From: Acanthosepion pharaonis
Lineage: Eukaryota > Mollusca > Cephalopoda > Sepiida > Sepiidae
DNA length: 64,000 nucleotides
Direction: 5' to 3'
Assembly (NCBI GenBank): GCA_903632075.3
Contig: CAHIKZ030005493.1
Coordinates: forward strand, 430,001-494,000
How positions within the stretch are numbered: position 1 is the stretch's first letter; every line of letters begins with the position of its first letter. A program made the translations under genes and the position numbers. Shown piece after piece: positions 63,320-64,000 of the stretch. The notes below the pieces were generated by a model. The model had not been told where the DNA came from and did not search any database. It saw only the letters and a list, made by a program, of their open reading frames with translations.

Positions 63320-64000
63320 ATGTAACCACGCCCGAACGGAGGAGAAAGGATGCTCGATCAATAACAATTGGTCGGAAACGGTCACGTGATCTGCAGAAAA
63401 GAAGAGAAAGAAATGCCCGATCAGGAACCATTGGTCGAAAAACGGTCACCTGACATACGAGAGACTAAGAGAGATGGGGTGCACCTCCCCACAAAAAGGC
63501 ACTGTGAGGAAGTAGGGGTGAAAACAATAGCGATAATGGGAAATCAAAATAATGCGACTTTTGGAGTTATTGAGAAAACCCTGACGCCGACAGACCCACC
63601 CCAGTTTGTTGCGGCGTCAATAAAAGCAGGACCCCAGTCGACAGAAATCAGTTGGAGTGGAGTTGCAGCTGGACCGCGGGCAGGGATAGAGCCTGAACGC
63701 GGGCATCAGGCCCGATTCACTCGCCCCTTTGCGGGCAAGAGAATCCTCAGACAAGAAATCCTTCCACCCAAGTCGAAGACATGAGTTCAGCCCCGGACGG
63801 CAGCGAGAAGAGATCACCTCGGACGACAGAGAGTTGCGGCTGAGTTGCGGCAAGAGATCCTTCCAGCCCAAGTCGAAGACAAGAGAACTTCCAGCCTAAG
63901 TCGACGAAGAAGAAGAAATACAACTCAAGTCGAAGAGAAGAATCAACTGCGAATGATCGATAGAAATTAGCCCCAGTGTCGAACCAAACCACACTCCGAC
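63320..64000 (+). mobile_element. LTR-like GC-richer segment at window edge
   Basis: Two ~57-bp direct repeats 63 bp apart (ATGCTCGATCAATAACAATT at 63350; ATGCCCGATCAGGAACCATT at 63413), each with GGTCACGTGA/GGTCACCTGA. Downstream, GGCGTCAATAAAAGCAGGAC (63613) is a TATA-like block with a CAG start-like site. Further right, AGATCCTTCCAGCCCAAGTC-like blocks recur at 63755 and 63856. Enhancer-like repeats, then a TATA-like box, then a repeat-rich leader is the order of a retroelement LTR U3-R-U5. No integrase or primer-binding site can be seen before the window ends. Confidence 0.3.

Noticed and set aside
63368..63784. 138-residue frame as a gene
   Set aside because: It overlaps the 63-bp direct repeats and the TATA-like block of the LTR-like segment; no recognisable protein features.

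Overview
The window has no convincing intact host gene. It is intergenic or intronic DNA of an animal, very AT-rich and made of microsatellites, minisatellites and decayed transposable elements. A coleoid cephalopod, probably an octopus, is my best guess. This rests on the mix of Penelope-like elements (PLE), RTE/L1-type and jockey-type LINEs, tRNA- and 5S-derived SINEs, a GT-bearing Helitron and dozens of pure (TA)n arrays. It is inference from family composition, not from a host gene. Most open frames are translations of simple repeats, such as Tyr-Ile from (TA)n and Ser-Leu from (TTTC)n.

Layout. 1-9.5 kb: a mariner remnant, a PLE GIY-YIG remnant, Helitron copy A (ends 3500), a hammerhead-like hairpin element (4311-4377), and LINE 3' pieces on the minus strand. 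9.5-16.2 kb: a 230-bp fold-back element between two (TA)n arrays, a minus-strand PLE with its GIY-YIG region, a LINE, a second fold-back, a mariner, a PLE terminal segment, and a ~35-bp tandem repeat. 16.7-18.1 kb: a 65-bp minisatellite. 20-31.7 kb: PLE ends, a long jockey-type LINE on the minus strand, a mariner with both terminal repeats, and a 107-bp tandem array carrying hammerhead-like hairpins. 32-36.5 kb: SINEs and a 2.5-kb short-unit minisatellite. 36.5-42 kb: the least repetitive part, with one weak candidate exon and two short unexplained frames. 42-53 kb: LINEs, Helitron copy B (43333-46020) containing a large inverted-repeat insertion, fold-backs, a complete 332-bp Tc1-type MITE, two 5S rRNA-derived SINEs and nested palindromes. 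53-64 kb: pyrimidine tracts, LINE and jockey fragments, SINEs, a perfect 40-bp inverted repeat, a LINE C-terminal domain, and a GC-richer LTR-like edge.

Three themes stand out. First, hairpins that resemble the hammerhead ribozyme core (a CUGANGA-like box, stem II, then GAAA) recur in at least three families. They mostly sit in Penelope-like terminal segments or fold-back elements, and two families show compensatory or alternative base pairing in stem II. Second, (TA)n and (TG)n arrays lie at fixed positions inside or at the ends of mobile elements, so many microsatellites seem to be carried by elements. Third, the elements are nested and inverted relative to each other, giving many palindromes. 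Boundaries were read by eye and may be off by tens of bases.
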